Source of the DNA: JANXQG01 sp963824275
GTDB lineage: Bacteria; Planctomycetota; Planctomycetia; Pirellulales; Thermoguttaceae
Direction: 5' to 3'
NCBI GenBank assembly: GCA_963824275.1
Contig: CAWGOT010000014.1
Span: 62,001-126,000, forward strand
Length of the DNA stretch: 64,000 nucleotides
The stretch's first letter is position 1, and the number at the start of each line of letters is the position of its first letter. The position numbers and the translations under genes were made by a program. The notes under the pieces were generated by a model. That model was not told where the DNA came from. It worked only from the letters and a program-made list of their open reading frames with translations, and did no database searches. This document shows, piece by piece, positions 29,929-45,301 of this stretch.

Positions 29929-30398
29929 TCACGCTTTGCCGTTTCCCGAATGCTCCGGCCTGGCAGCGAGGTCCTCCACGGCGTCCTTGATCCAGGCAAT
30001 GTTCCGCATCAACTCCTCCCGCGAGCGGGCAAAGGCGGGAGGCATCGCGCGAAGACGCCGCCAGGCCCACGCCGCCAGCCCGGCTGTGGCAGTCAGGCTT
30101 GTGACGGCCACCAGGCCATAAGCGGCCGCCTGCGGAAGTCCCATAGCGACCAGGGATTGGACTATCGCCAGCAATGCTACGGGAACCGTCGTTACGAAGA
30201 GCAGCGAGCCCGCCAGGAAGGCGGCCAAAGGCCGGCCAATTCGCTGGCTGATTTCGCGGGCGTCGCTGCGAAACAGTTGCCCCTGCAACTCTGCCAAGGT
30301 CGTAACGTCGCGGGCCACGCGCCGAGACTCTCCCGAACGGTTTCCGCGGGCACCACGTACTCGTGGTCGACGGCGGGCGGTGTATTTAGGTGGATCAT
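29929..30398 (-). CDS. Phage-holin-family (Phage_holin_3_6-like) membrane protein, frameshifted
   Basis: About 156 residues. The second frame (after a shift near 30318) has VTTLAELQGQLFRSDAREI, two membrane segments (RPLAAFLAGSLLFVTTVPVALL and AYGLVAVTSLTATAGLAAWAW) and a polar C-terminus. This arrangement matches the holin-like envelope proteins common in stress clusters, not true lysis proteins. The start ATG at 30398 overlaps the previous stop as ATGA. The N-terminal 18 residues are contributed by a dispersed repeat (VDHEYVVPAETV). Confidence 0.65.
30352..30367. repeat. Palindrome with TACT loop, copy 3
   Basis: Perfect arms ACCACG and CGTGGT around TACT, inside the 5' end of the holin-family gene. 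Flanks TCCGCGGGC and CGACGGCGGGCGG match the other two copies; the left flank (CGGTTTCCGCGGGCAC) also resembles part of repeat copy B near 32285-32300. Confidence 0.6.
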
Positions 30399-30565
30399 GT
30401 GCGTTTCATCCATATTCCGAGAAGGACCCCGACAATCGCGGCCAGCAGCAGCCCCGCCTCCGGGTGCCCGGCCACTTCTCGCTCGGCCCGTTGAAGCTGC
30501 CGATCGACCGACTGCCGATAGCGGTCGATCGCTAAGTTCATGCTTTTGCCGTTAAGGACATTCAT
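30395..30565 (-). CDS. Small YqjD/DUF883-like tail-anchored protein
   Basis: 56 residues: a polar helix (AIDRYRQSVDRQLQRAEREV), then GHPEAGLLLAAIVGVLLGIW and MKRT. One C-terminal membrane segment preceded by an amphipathic helix, like a shortened YqjD/ElaB protein. GAGGTGCTGTA precedes the ATG at 30565. ATGA overlap with the holin-family gene. Confidence 0.6.
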   Translation of the reverse strand: MNVLNGKSMNLAIDRYRQSVDRQLQRAEREVAGHPEAGLLLAAIVGVLLGIWMKRT

Positions 30566-30603
30566 TACAGCACCTCGCATCACAATCTGGAGCCTCGTGG
30601 ATC

Positions 30604-31025
30604 TTACCTCGCCGACATAACGTCTCTCTGGGAAGGGTTGCTTCCCAGGCCGCGCAACTCCAACAAGAACTCCTTGAGATAAGTACCAACCGACGCCAGG
30701 GTCTCGCGAGCGATGGTCGCCGTGACGGCCGTCAGCACGCCCGCTACCATGCCGGCAAGCGGCGATGGTTGCACGGCGCCGCGACGCGGTCGACGGCCTC
30801 CGTTACCGCCTCGGAATTGGCGGCCCTGCAACAAGCACGACGGGGAACGAGGACGAATCCCACAGCCATGGCCACGCCTAGCAACGTCCAGGGATGATTG
30901 GCTACATAATACCGCCAATCGAATTCCCTGCGGGCGTTCTTGATCGCCTCATCGGCATGCTCGGACAAGTTTCCACGGATTTGCTGCATTTGCCCCTGCA
31001 AAGTGGAAGGATTCTGAGATACCAT
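30604..31025 (-). CDS. DUF883/YqjD-like stress protein, frameshifted
   Basis: About 140 residues. LQGQMQQIRGNLSEHADEAI, then KNARREFDWRYYVANHPWTLLGVAMAVGFVLVPRR: polar helix, the YVANHPW motif and a membrane segment. A shift near 30775 leads to a second hydrophobic part, LAGMVAGVLTAVTATIARETL, and a polar tail. CAGGAGGTCGTAGC precedes the ATG at 31025. First of four overlapping or adjacent membrane-protein genes. Confidence 0.65.
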
Positions 31026-31131
31026 GCTACGACCTCCTGATTGAGAGCCCCCCGGCGCGGTGTTGGAGCGCGGCTGGCCAATCAGCGAGCCGTGCCCCGA
31101 ATGGCAGGCTCGTCGCCGGGGGGACTTCGGG

Positions 31132-31551
31132 TCATTTCGAATTGAGCATCATGCTGATGAGTACGCCGGCAACCAGCCCCGCGCCGAAGCAAATCGCCAA
31201 CGACTCGCGCGGCCGGTCGCGAACAAAACGTTCGGCCTCGATGTAGCCGGCCCGCACCTGGTCCGCCGCTTGCTTGGCAGTGTTTTGCACGCCGTCGGCG
31301 GCCCGCTGCGCGTATTGACGAACGCCTTCGGCCGTCTCCCCAAGCGTCGAGGCGGCGGAACCGGAAAGCTCGTTGAGGTAGCTCTCGATTGCTTCCCGCC
31401 CCTCGCCGGTCTTCCGCTGAATCGTACCCACGAGACTATCGACTTGCCCGCGAAACTGGGTTAAGTCGTCGTCGGTCAATTGCCCCCAATGCGACCGAAT
31501 CTTCCCCTTGATCTCGTTCCAATTGCCTGTCAAAACCTGCTGATTGACCAT
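31132..31551 (-). CDS. CsbD domain fused to a DUF883-like membrane tail
   Basis: 139 residues, intact. Residues 1-55 are a CsbD domain (VLTGNWNEIKGKIRSHWGQLTDDDLTQFRGQVDSLVGTI); residues 60-110 are amphipathic; residues 115-137 form a membrane segment (SLAICFGAGLVAGVLISMML). The fusion anchors CsbD at the membrane. The ATG at 31551 follows CACGGAGCACC. Its sigma-54 promoter and leader lie in repeat copy A. Confidence 0.8.
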   Translation of the reverse strand: MVNQQVLTGNWNEIKGKIRSHWGQLTDDDLTQFRGQVDSLVGTIQRKTGEGREAIESYLNELSGSAASTLGETAEGVRQYAQRAADGVQNTAKQAADQVRAGYIEAERFVRDRPRESLAICFGAGLVAGVLISMMLNSK

Positions 31552-31577
31552 GACGGTGCTCCGTGCAGAATGAAGAT

Positions 31578-31758
31578 CGCACTCCCCGTGTCTCCGTTGG
31601 ACCCTGACGAAGGAGTGCCGATACACTTGACTTGTGCGAGTTCCGTGCCAAACGCTCTCCGCGGTACAACGGGCTAAATAAATTACGTTGCGCAACGGAC
31701 CGATCGAGGGCGCTCTGGCGTCTGGAAAACCAGGCTGGCGGGCAAATCGCCAGCGATC
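31578..31758. repeat. Promoter-leader repeat, copy A
   Basis: About 180 bases closely matching 32210-32387 base for base over most of their length. It contains, in minus-strand order: a distal block with the dyad CTGG-AAAA-CCAG (about 31712-31723), a sigma-54 promoter (31635-31651) and a transcribed hairpin (31579-31618). The distal block recurs at 46131-46192. 31759-31878 holds no gene and nothing recognisable. Confidence 0.75.
31635..31651 (-). promoter_or_regulatory. Sigma-54 promoter in repeat copy A
   Basis: Minus strand TTGGCACGGAACTCGCA: a perfect TTGGCACG -24 half and one deviation in the -12 half. Predicted start near 31624, 73 bases before the CsbD-fusion ATG. Confidence 0.7.
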
Positions 31759-31878
31759 GCGGACGACGGGCAGACGATGGAAACCACTAGACGTAGATTT
31801 TCCGGCTGCGACTTCTCGCCGCGGCGCAAAGAGCGTAGTGCGGCTGGTCCGCGCTTGTCCGTTCCTGCGGTGACGACG

Positions 31879-32109
31879 TTACGGCTGTTTCTTCTGCACG
31901 TCGACATCCAAGCCGGGCGTCCTGACACGGGTGCCATTCTTGTCAGACTTTACGTCCACATTTGGCGTATGCACCTCAACACCGGATCGATTCTTGGGTT
32001 GCGAAGCAGGAGCGTCAGAAGGCAAGGCGGGCGGAGTTTTCTGGTTCGTGTCACAACCCGAGAATGGGAGCAGAACGTCCAAGATAATAAGAAAAGGAAC
32101 GATTCGCAT
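31879..32109 (-). CDS. Small lipoprotein with VEVHTPNVDV motif
   Basis: 76 residues. Lipobox LPFSGC (Cys19), then a polar chain containing GVEVHTPNVDVKSDKNGTRV and RTPGLDVDVQ. The V-x-V-x-TPNVxV motif also occurs in the linker of the aromatic-rich lipoprotein at 27997-28578. TTTGGAGTC precedes the ATG at 32109. Driven by the sigma-54 promoter of repeat copy B. Confidence 0.65.
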   Translation of the reverse strand: MRIVPFLIILDVLLPFSGCDTNQKTPPALPSDAPASQPKNRSGVEVHTPNVDVKSDKNGTRVRTPGLDVDVQKKQP

Positions 32110-32209
32110 GGTTTGACTCCAAATGCGGAAAACGGTTGCATCGTACCCGTCAACCGCCCTTCTATACTAACCTGGTTTGAGGAAGTCGACATTGCAACTC
32201 GTTGGAAGA

Positions 32210-32387
32210 CGCACTCCTCGGGTCTCCATTGGTCCCTGACGAAGAAGTGCCGATGCAGTTGATTTGTGCGCGTTCCGTGCCAAACGGTCTCCGCGGGCAC
32301 AACGTCCTAGATTACGCTGCGCAACGGACCGATCGGGGGCGATCTGGCGTCTGGAAAACCAACGTGGCGGACAAAGCACCAGCGATC
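32210..32387. repeat. Promoter-leader repeat, copy B
   Basis: Second copy of the cassette at 31578-31758, same orientation. Leader hairpin at 32210-32252 keeps pairing despite a change (a G.U replaces G-C). It abuts the 3' end of the regulator remnant at 32387. Confidence 0.75.
32267..32283 (-). promoter_or_regulatory. Sigma-54 promoter in repeat copy B
   Basis: Minus strand TTGGCACGGAACGCGCA: perfect -24 half, two changes in the -12 half, spacing kept. Predicted start near 32256, leader about 147 bases. Confidence 0.55.
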
Positions 32388-32817
32388 TAACGCGTCAGGA
32401 TCGATGGTTCTTGCATCTCGCGCCCACTGACGCAGCGAGCTCTCCGTGCGGGCTTGGCCGCCTGATCGTGAATCGCAATTGACGAGCTAATCAAAATCCC
32501 GTGTTGTCGCAGTTTATTGCGGAGGCAGCCCCGTGTTATGCCCAGCAGCCCCGCGGCCTCGGATTGATTACCGTGGGTATGGCGAAGCACGTGTGTCGAA
32601 CCGAGGGATTCAGCCGGCGGATCTCTTCCAGCGCGGACAGGCCGCTCCCGTCGGGCAGGGAATCGGGGACCACGACGTCGGACTGCAACGCGGCGGTGGC
32701 CCTCGCCGCCTCCGGTCCGGAGGTCGCCGTGTGCACCTTGACATCCGAGTCCTCAAGACATCGCTGCACAATGCGACGAATACTCCGATCATCGTCAACG
32801 ACTAGGAGGGAAGACAT
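32387..32817 (-). pseudogene. Remnant of an NtrC-family sigma-54 activator lacking its AAA+ domain
   Basis: The N-terminal ~75 residues are half a receiver (LLVVDDDRSIRRIVQRCLED, then LPDGSGLSALEEIRRLNPSV). A frame change near 32590 leads straight to a Fis-type helix-turn-helix, NQSEAAGLLGITRGCLRNKL, and the tail ISSSIAIHDQ. The whole AAA+ domain and part of the receiver are missing, and a residue next to the phosphoacceptor is lost. Both ends are most similar to the regulator at 18647-20255. It starts 10 bases after the kinase at 32828-35170, so the signalling operon once ended in its own sigma-54 activator. Confidence 0.75.
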
Positions 32818-32827
32818 GATTCACTCT

Positions 32828-35170
32828 CTATTGGTCGGGAACCGGCGTTTTGTTTACGACCTCTCCAGAGAACTTTACAACCAGGCACTCCGGACCGCCT
32901 CGACGGTCAGATTCCAGGCGGCTTCTCGTTTTCTCATCATCGGTCTCCTCAAGGACGGTCTCGACATTCGTTGCCCACCAGATCCATGTTAGGCGCCGGT
33001 CGGCCGGAGACGAATGCGTCCAAACCGGATCGATCACGGCGCCGCTCGAGTGAGTAGGGGTGTTGTGTTCCTCCCTGTCCGGCATTTCGATTTGCTTTTG
33101 GTCGTTTTCTGGACCATAGGGACGTAGCGCCGCGGCGAGGCGTGTCAGTTCGTTCTCCATCGAACGGATCGCGACGGTTGCGTCCGCGAGGTTGCCCGAA
33201 TGACTGATGGTTTCGACGCGGGTGACGGCCTCGACGGCGGCATCGGCGCCCAAATAGAGAAGTGTCCCCTTGAGCTGGTGGGCCCTTTTTCCAATGGCCG
33301 TGGCATCGCCTGCCGCAGCGGCTGCAAGGATCTCCGGCAGAAGCTTCACTGCGTCGCTAAAGAAGTATCCTGCCATCTCCCGGAACAGCCCAAGCTTGCC
33401 GCCGAGCCGCGCCAGGGCCCGGTCCAGGTTAAATGGGGAAGCAGGGGTGAAGGATGAAGGCTTAGGGATGAGGGATGAGGGGTGAGAGATGAAACGTGGG
33501 GGGGCGGGGTCTTCAATTTGAGATTTGGGATTTGAAATGTGAAATTTGCAATCGCCCCCGATCCCTAATCGCTCATCCGTAATCCCCTCATCCGCCAATC
33601 GTTCGACCGTTGCAATCAATTCCTCGCGTTGGATCGGCTTGCAAAGATAACCGTCCATTCCAGCCGCCAGGCAGCGGTCCCGGTCGTCCTGCACCGCATG
33701 GGCGGTCATGGCGATAATCGGCACGCGGGGCTGGCCGTTTTCGCCTCCCGCGTACTCGCGGGCGCAGTCGCAGCCGTGGCTTCCAGCCCGTTCATTTCCG
33801 GCATTTGCACGTCCATCAGGATTACGTCGTAGCGGATCTGCTCGGTCAGGCAAAACGCCTCATTGCCGTCACCCGCGATCTCGACCGTGTGGCCCCGCTC
33901 CTGCAAGATGTAGTTGGCCACTTTTTGATTTGCGGCGTTGTCCTCCACTAGCAGGATTCGCAACGCTGCGCGGGCCGCCGAGGGAACGGCGGCAGGGACA
34001 TCGCCGCCGGCCACCCAGAGGGCACCCACTTCCTTCGCCGAGGGCAGCCGGATTTCGAAGGAGAAGGTGGTTCCCCTGCCCGGTTCGCTCTCAACGCGGA
34101 TTTGCCCGCCCATCATCTCGACGAGGCCCTTGCAAATGGAAAGCCCGAGGCCCGTGCCGCCGAAACGCCGGGCCATGGAGGGATCGCCTTGCGTGAAGGG
34201 TTGGAAGAGATGCTCGAGGTCGTAGGGCGGGATGCCGATCCCCGTATCCCGCACGGCAAACTCCAGGCAGGCGACGCAGCGGCCTGCTTTCGACAGCGAA
34301 CGCTGACTTCAACTTCCCCGCACTCGGTAAACTTGACGGCATTTCCGCACAGGTTGAGCAGGACCTGCTGTAATCGCATCCGGTCGCCTAGGACTGCATC
34401 CGGCACCGACTTTGGTATGCGGCAGTGGAATCACAACCCCTTTTCACTCACCCGCACGGAAAGGGCCCTCGCGATCTGATCCAACATCCGCCGCAGGCTG
34501 AAGGGGGCGGATTCCAGTTCCAGCTTGCCCGATTCGATTTTGGCGGAGTCCAAGAGATCGTTCAGAAGCGCCAAAAGCAGGTCGGCCGATCCCTTTGCCG
34601 TTTGCAGACAGTCCTGGACTATCGGGTCGGTCGCTTTCGGTAGTGCCATGTCGATCATGCCCAGGATGGCATTCATGGGCGTGCGCAATTCGTGGCTGAT
34701 ATTGGCCAAGAACTGGCTTTTGGCTCGATTGGCGCTCTCGGCGGCCGCTTTGGCGGCAATCAGTTGCTCCTCGGCGCACTTGCGCCGGGCAATGTCCTCG
34801 GCTTCCGCCAGCGCTCGTCGCACGGCCACCGTCAGGCGAAAAAGGCGGGTTTTCAACACGTAGTCGGTGGCGCCCTCTTGATCGTCTCGACGGCGCGTTC
34901 ATCGCCCATCGCGCCGGTAAGGAAAATGAACGGGAAGCTCCGGGCAACGGGCGCGGCAGAGCGACGAGGGCCTCCATGCCGTCAAAGGTCGGAAGCTTGT
35001 AGTCGGCCAGAATCAAGTCGGGGCATTGCCCCAGCGCGGCAAGGAAGTCCTGGCGGTTGTCTACGGCCGTCATTTCCGCGCAGAGACCGTCGTCGCTGAA
35101 AGTGTCTTGCACGAGCCGGACATCGGCCGGGTCGTCCTCCAAGTAGACTATTCGCAAGGGGAGAATTCAT
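32828..35170 (-). CDS. REC-HisKA-HATPase-REC-Hpt hybrid kinase, frameshifted
   Basis: About 780 residues in several frames (breaks near 35160, 35010, 34430, 34260 and 33765). Order: receiver (IVYLEDDPADVRLVQDTF ... LILADYKLPTFDG), coiled linker, HisKA (SQFLANISHELRTPMNAIL), HATPase (RDTGIGIPPYDLEHLFQPF, FGGTGLGLSI), receiver (VILMDVQMPEMNG, YLCKPIQREEL) and a C-terminal Hpt (KRAHQLKGTLLYLGA). The ATG at 35170 gives MNSPL before the receiver if one extra C in CCCC is removed, and has GGAG upstream. An in-frame dispersed repeat sits between the last receiver and the Hpt. With both receiver and Hpt it can complete a phosphorelay alone. Confidence 0.82.
33446..33552. repeat. Dispersed repeat inserted in frame in the kinase gene
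   Basis: G/A-rich short tandem units (GGGATGAGGGATGAGGGGTGA) and AATTTGAGATTTGGGATTTG. On the minus strand it encodes HISNPKSQIEDP and HPSSLIPKPSSFTP between the receiver and Hpt domains. Such peptides recur in planctomycete proteins at unrelated sites (recalled, not searched). Confidence 0.6.
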
Positions 35171-35177
35171 GGATAGG

Positions 35178-35691
35178 TCACTCCGTCGGCACGGGTTTGG
35201 GGCGCGGCAAGCTGCCGGGCGGCGGTTCGTTGGATACCACCCAATACTGCGCAATTCCGTGCAGGGCCGCCGTGTCGGCCTCGAAGTCGATGATTTTGAC
35301 CACGTAGCCATTGGCCCCCAGTTCGTAGGCCTGTTGACGGTCGCGTTCCTGGTTCGAGGAGGTCAGTACCACCACCGGCAGCAATTTCGTCGCCGGTTCC
35401 GACGCGGATCTGCTGCAAAACCTCGAAACCGTCTACCAGCGGCAGCTTCACGTCTAGCAGCACGACCGCCGGATAATCCGGGTGAGCGATGGCAAAACGC
35501 GTTGCTCGCCAGCAGGTAGTCCATGGCCTGCACGCCGTCGTTGACCACGACGATCTGGTCGCCCAGACCCACCTCCCGAAGGCCGTGATGATCAGCACCA
35601 CGTCGTGCGGATCATCCTCAACCAGGAGGACGCGGGCCAGCGACTGCATCTGGCCATTGGTCTGCACGGAATTTGTCGCTAGGTGGTCCAT
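35178..35691 (-). CDS. Rcp-type single-domain response regulator, frameshifted
   Basis: About 165 residues with shifts near 35565, 35508 and 35390. LARVLLVEDDPHDVVLIITAF, then LGDQIVVVNDGVQAMDYLLA, VVLLDVKLPLVDGFEVLQQI (phosphoacceptor Asp) and LPVVVLTSSNQERDRQQAYELGANGYVVKI (Thr and Lys). The long spacing and DVVLIITAF helix are of the Rcp1 type that partners phytochrome-like or GAF kinases. It lies 7 bases before the kinase gene at 35170 and 7 bases after the one at 35699. ATG at 35691. Confidence 0.78.
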
Positions 35692-35698
35692 ATTCGCC

Positions 35699-36877
35699 TC
35701 AACGCGGAAGGGAGAAGCAGAACGTCGCACCCCGGCCCAGGGTGCTTTCGGCCCAGGTGCGGCCGCCGTGGCGCTCGATGATGCGGCGGACCGTGGCCAG
35801 ACCGATGCCCGTTCCGTCAAATTCCGCCGCACTGTGCAGCCGCTGAAAAACGCCAAATAGCTTATGCGCATAGCGCGGGTCGAAACCGACGCCGTTGTCG
35901 CGCACGAAGACCACGTGCTCCTTCTCCGCCGGCAGACTGCCGATCTCAATTTCGGCCGGGTCGCGAGGCCGGGCGAACTTCATGGCGTTATCGATCAGGT
36001 TGGCAAACACCTGCCGCAGCATGGAGGGGTCTCCGCGGACTTCCGGGAGCGATTCGATTCTCCACTCGATCGCATGACCTGCCGCTTCCGACTGCGCGAC
36101 TTGCAGCGTCTGGTCGAGCAAGCTATGGAGGCTAACGTCCTGATAGTGCAGCTCGGTGCGCCCAATCCGCGAAAACTCCAGGAGATCGTCGATCAGCCGG
36201 CCCATTCGCGTCACGGAGTTCTGAATGAGCGGAAGATACTGCTCGGCAGCATTCGCATCGGCACCCTCTCGATCGAGCTTCTGCATGCGGCCGACAAAGC
36301 CGGCTACCTGCCGCAGGGCGCCCGCAGGTCGTGGCTGACCGAATAGCTGAAGGCCTCCAACTCCGAGTTGGCGGCCGCCAGATCGTTGACGCGCTGGGCG
36401 AGCTGCTCGTTGATCGCGCCCTTTCTTCTCGGATTCAAGCAGGCGTTGCTCGGCCTGACGGCGCTCGGCAATCTCCGCCTCCAACGCTCGGTTCTTACAG
36501 AAAAGGTCGACGAAGACCGCAACCTTGGACCGCAGGATGGCGGGGTTGCACGGTTTGCTGAGATAGTCCACAGCCCCGGCGCTGTAGCCCTGCATGACAT
36601 GCTCATCTTCCTGGTAATAGGCCGTGAGGAAGATGATCGGAATGTGCTGCGTCTTCTTGCGCTGCTTGATTATTTGGGCCAACTCGAGGCCGCTCGTGCC
36701 CGGCATGCGGATATCGAGCACGATTACGGCGAAATCGCTGCCGATCAACTCTGTAAGGGCCTCGTCGGCGCTCCCAGCCCGCACCAACCGATAGCCGGCG
36801 TCCGGAAGCATCGACTCCAGCACGTCGAGATTCCGCGGCTCATCGTCCACAAGCAAGATGTTCACAGGGCTCGTCAT
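35699..36877 (-). CDS. REC-histidine kinase of the phytochrome-type group
   Basis: 392 residues. N-terminal receiver (NILLVDDEPRNLDVLESML, IVLDIRMPGTSGLEL, YLSKPCNP), a coiled stretch (LEAEIAERRQAEQRL), HisKA and HATPase (FANLIDNAMKFARP, RDNGVGFDPRYAHKLF, DGTGIGLATV). Between about 36425 and 36310 the frame is wrong: another frame supplies LAAANSELEAFSYSVSHDLRAP, the true H-box, so two compensating shifts hide the catalytic His. It is translated just downstream of the giant kinase and upstream of the Rcp-type receiver. Confidence 0.8.
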   Translation of the reverse strand: MTSPVNILLVDDEPRNLDVLESMLPDAGYRLVRAGSADEALTELIGSDFAVIVLDIRMPGTSGLELAQIIKQRKKTQHIPIIFLTAYYQEDEHVMQGYSAGAVDYLSKPCNPAILRSKVAVFVDLFCKNRALEAEIAERRQAEQRLLESEKKGRDQRAARPARQRSGGRQLGVGGLQLFGQPRPAGALRQVAGFVGRMQKLDREGADANAAEQYLPLIQNSVTRMGRLIDDLLEFSRIGRTELHYQDVSLHSLLDQTLQVAQSEAAGHAIEWRIESLPEVRGDPSMLRQVFANLIDNAMKFARPRDPAEIEIGSLPAEKEHVVFVRDNGVGFDPRYAHKLFGVFQRLHSAAEFDGTGIGLATVRRIIERHGGRTWAESTLGRGATFCFSLPR

Positions 36878-36887
36878 AAAACTCGAC

Positions 36888-44075
<7,188 letters not shown>

Positions 44076-44147
44076 CGCTTGCCACCGAACTTTCTAACTT
44101 GGGATAATTGATCTCCGGTGAGCTGTCAACGACGTCCCGCGGCGGAG

Positions 44148-44202
44148 GAAGGCGGGGAGCAGGGAGCCCGGCGATTGATTCCGCTCCCTGCTCCCCGCCT
44201 TC
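44148..44202. other. Perfect 20-bp inverted repeat upstream of the giant kinase
   Basis: Arms GAAGGCGGGGAGCAGGGAGC (44148-44167) and its complement (44183-44202) around a 15-base loop, 73 bases before the kinase start. It could be an attenuating leader hairpin, a terminator for csrA reading the same way, or an inserted repeat. Confidence 0.6.
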
Positions 44203-44225
44203 ATTTCATTGCTTTACCCCTCCCC

Positions 44226-44264
44226 GGGAAATCAGGGATTTCCCTAGACGTTGACAGGGAAATC
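44226..44264. repeat. GGGAAATC hairpin and repeat
   Basis: GGGAAATC-AGG-GATTTCCC (44226-44244) followed by another GGGAAATC at 44257-44264. Three half-sites in 39 bases between csrA and the kinase operon; possibly an operator. Confidence 0.4.
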
Positions 44265-44305
44265 ACGGGGAGTTGCTTTCTGCACTCGCCGGTCCGGTAG
44301 GATCT

Positions 44306-44584
44306 TCAGAGCCGCGCCGAAAGCGTCAACAACGATCCGGACCGTTTCGACCTGGGGCGACCCGTGGACGCGACGGCACATGGTGCGACCAGGTCGGTCG
44401 CTGACGGTCCTTTGGCGTTGGTTTCAAGTTGGCGTTTGGGCTCAACTTCGCCACGACGGATAGGGATCTCCTTGGGGCAAGTAATCCCCAGCCGAACGGT
44501 TTTGCCCGAAATTGCCAGCACGCGGATCGTGATCCCCTTACCAACTAAAATATCCTCGTGTGGCTTGCGTGATAGGACAAGCAT
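44306..44584 (-). CDS. csrA: Carbon storage regulator CsrA with a long tail
   Basis: 92 residues. MLVLSRKPHEDILVGKGITI, then RVLAISGKTVRLGITCPKEIPIRRGEV, contains the CsrA core including RLGI.CPKEIPI.R.EV. CsrA binds GGA motifs in mRNA leaders and controls glycogen and other carbon stores in bacteria that have been studied, which fits this window. Family members are about 60-70 residues; the last 30 residues here are extra and polar, possibly the result of a lost stop. Ribosome site weak. Confidence 0.85.
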   Translation of the reverse strand: MLVLSRKPHEDILVGKGITIRVLAISGKTVRLGITCPKEIPIRRGEVEPKRQLETNAKGPSATDLVAPCAVASTGRPRSKRSGSLLTLSARL

Positions 44585-44639
44585 GTTTTATTTCCGTAAG
44601 TATTTTTTAAAACCTTCCATAGTGTTGGTGCAAAAGGTC

Positions 44640-44942
44640 TTAGCGATTTGTGCGGTAAGCCCGATCGGGGAAATCGACGTGCAGTTCATTGGAAACATGC
44701 CGCACGCCTTCGAAAGAACCGCCGATTGTTTGGGCGAGTTGCTTCAAGTAGTAGGTTGGCACCCGCCCACGGAGCGAAAGCACGCCATGGTCCAAGGTGC
44801 AACTTATATTTCGCAGGGGCAAATAAGGAGATCGCTGAAAACGGCCTCGAATGGCCGCTTCCACCGTGACGCTGGTTTCCGCGCCGCGTTCCCTGACCTT
44901 GGATGGTCGATTGTCTTGGTGCTTCATGACGGCCATGATCAT
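44640..44942 (-). CDS. BON-domain protein
   Basis: 100 residues. The BON domain spans residues 25-95: IRGRFQRSPYLPLRNISCTL, DHGVLSLRGRVPTYYLKQLA and VRHVSNELHVDF. BON domains bind phospholipid or other envelope components; no signal peptide is visible, so it may be cytosolic here. AAAGGAAG lies about 10 bases before the ATG at 44942. Same direction as csrA, 55 bases away. Confidence 0.75.
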   Translation of the reverse strand: MIMAVMKHQDNRPSKVRERGAETSVTVEAAIRGRFQRSPYLPLRNISCTLDHGVLSLRGRVPTYYLKQLAQTIGGSFEGVRHVSNELHVDFPDRAYRTNR

Positions 44943-45301
44943 GATCGAAGACTTCCTTTCTCGGCAACTTGAGATTATGCGTGAATTGGGAATTCATGGG
45001 CGAAATCGTCTGGCCCAACTGATCGTACTTTGAGTTTAGACTTGAAATAGGAAGCGGCAAATAGGAAACAAGTTGAACCGTTCCTCAGGAATGACCGTAA
45101 CCAGCGATGGAAAACTCCTTAAAGGCTATCCGAAAATGCGGGAGACGAGATGTCGGGTGTGGTCGGCAGTTGTGGGTCTTCGTTGCACTCGACCGCACCC
45201 TACAGCCACAAATAATCATGGGGGGTAGTTGCCCGAAACGCCGGGGCGCACTAGTATTCTTCGCCGAGATTGCCACCTGGAATCGGAAATGCGAGAAATT
45301 A
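44943..45301. other. Divergent intergenic region
   Basis: 359 bases between the minus-strand BON gene and the plus-strand LuxR-type regulator. No sigma-54 match with correct spacing; no other clear promoter or repeat seen. Confidence 0.35.

Noticed and set aside
29929..30398. True phage lysis holin
   Set aside because: No phage genes nearby; neighbours are stress-type small membrane proteins, where this fold is common.
33748..33763. CCCGCG-TACT-CGCGGG, a possible fourth copy of the TACT-loop palindrome
   Set aside because: Flanks do not match the other three copies, and the sequence is explained by the receiver codons REYAGG.
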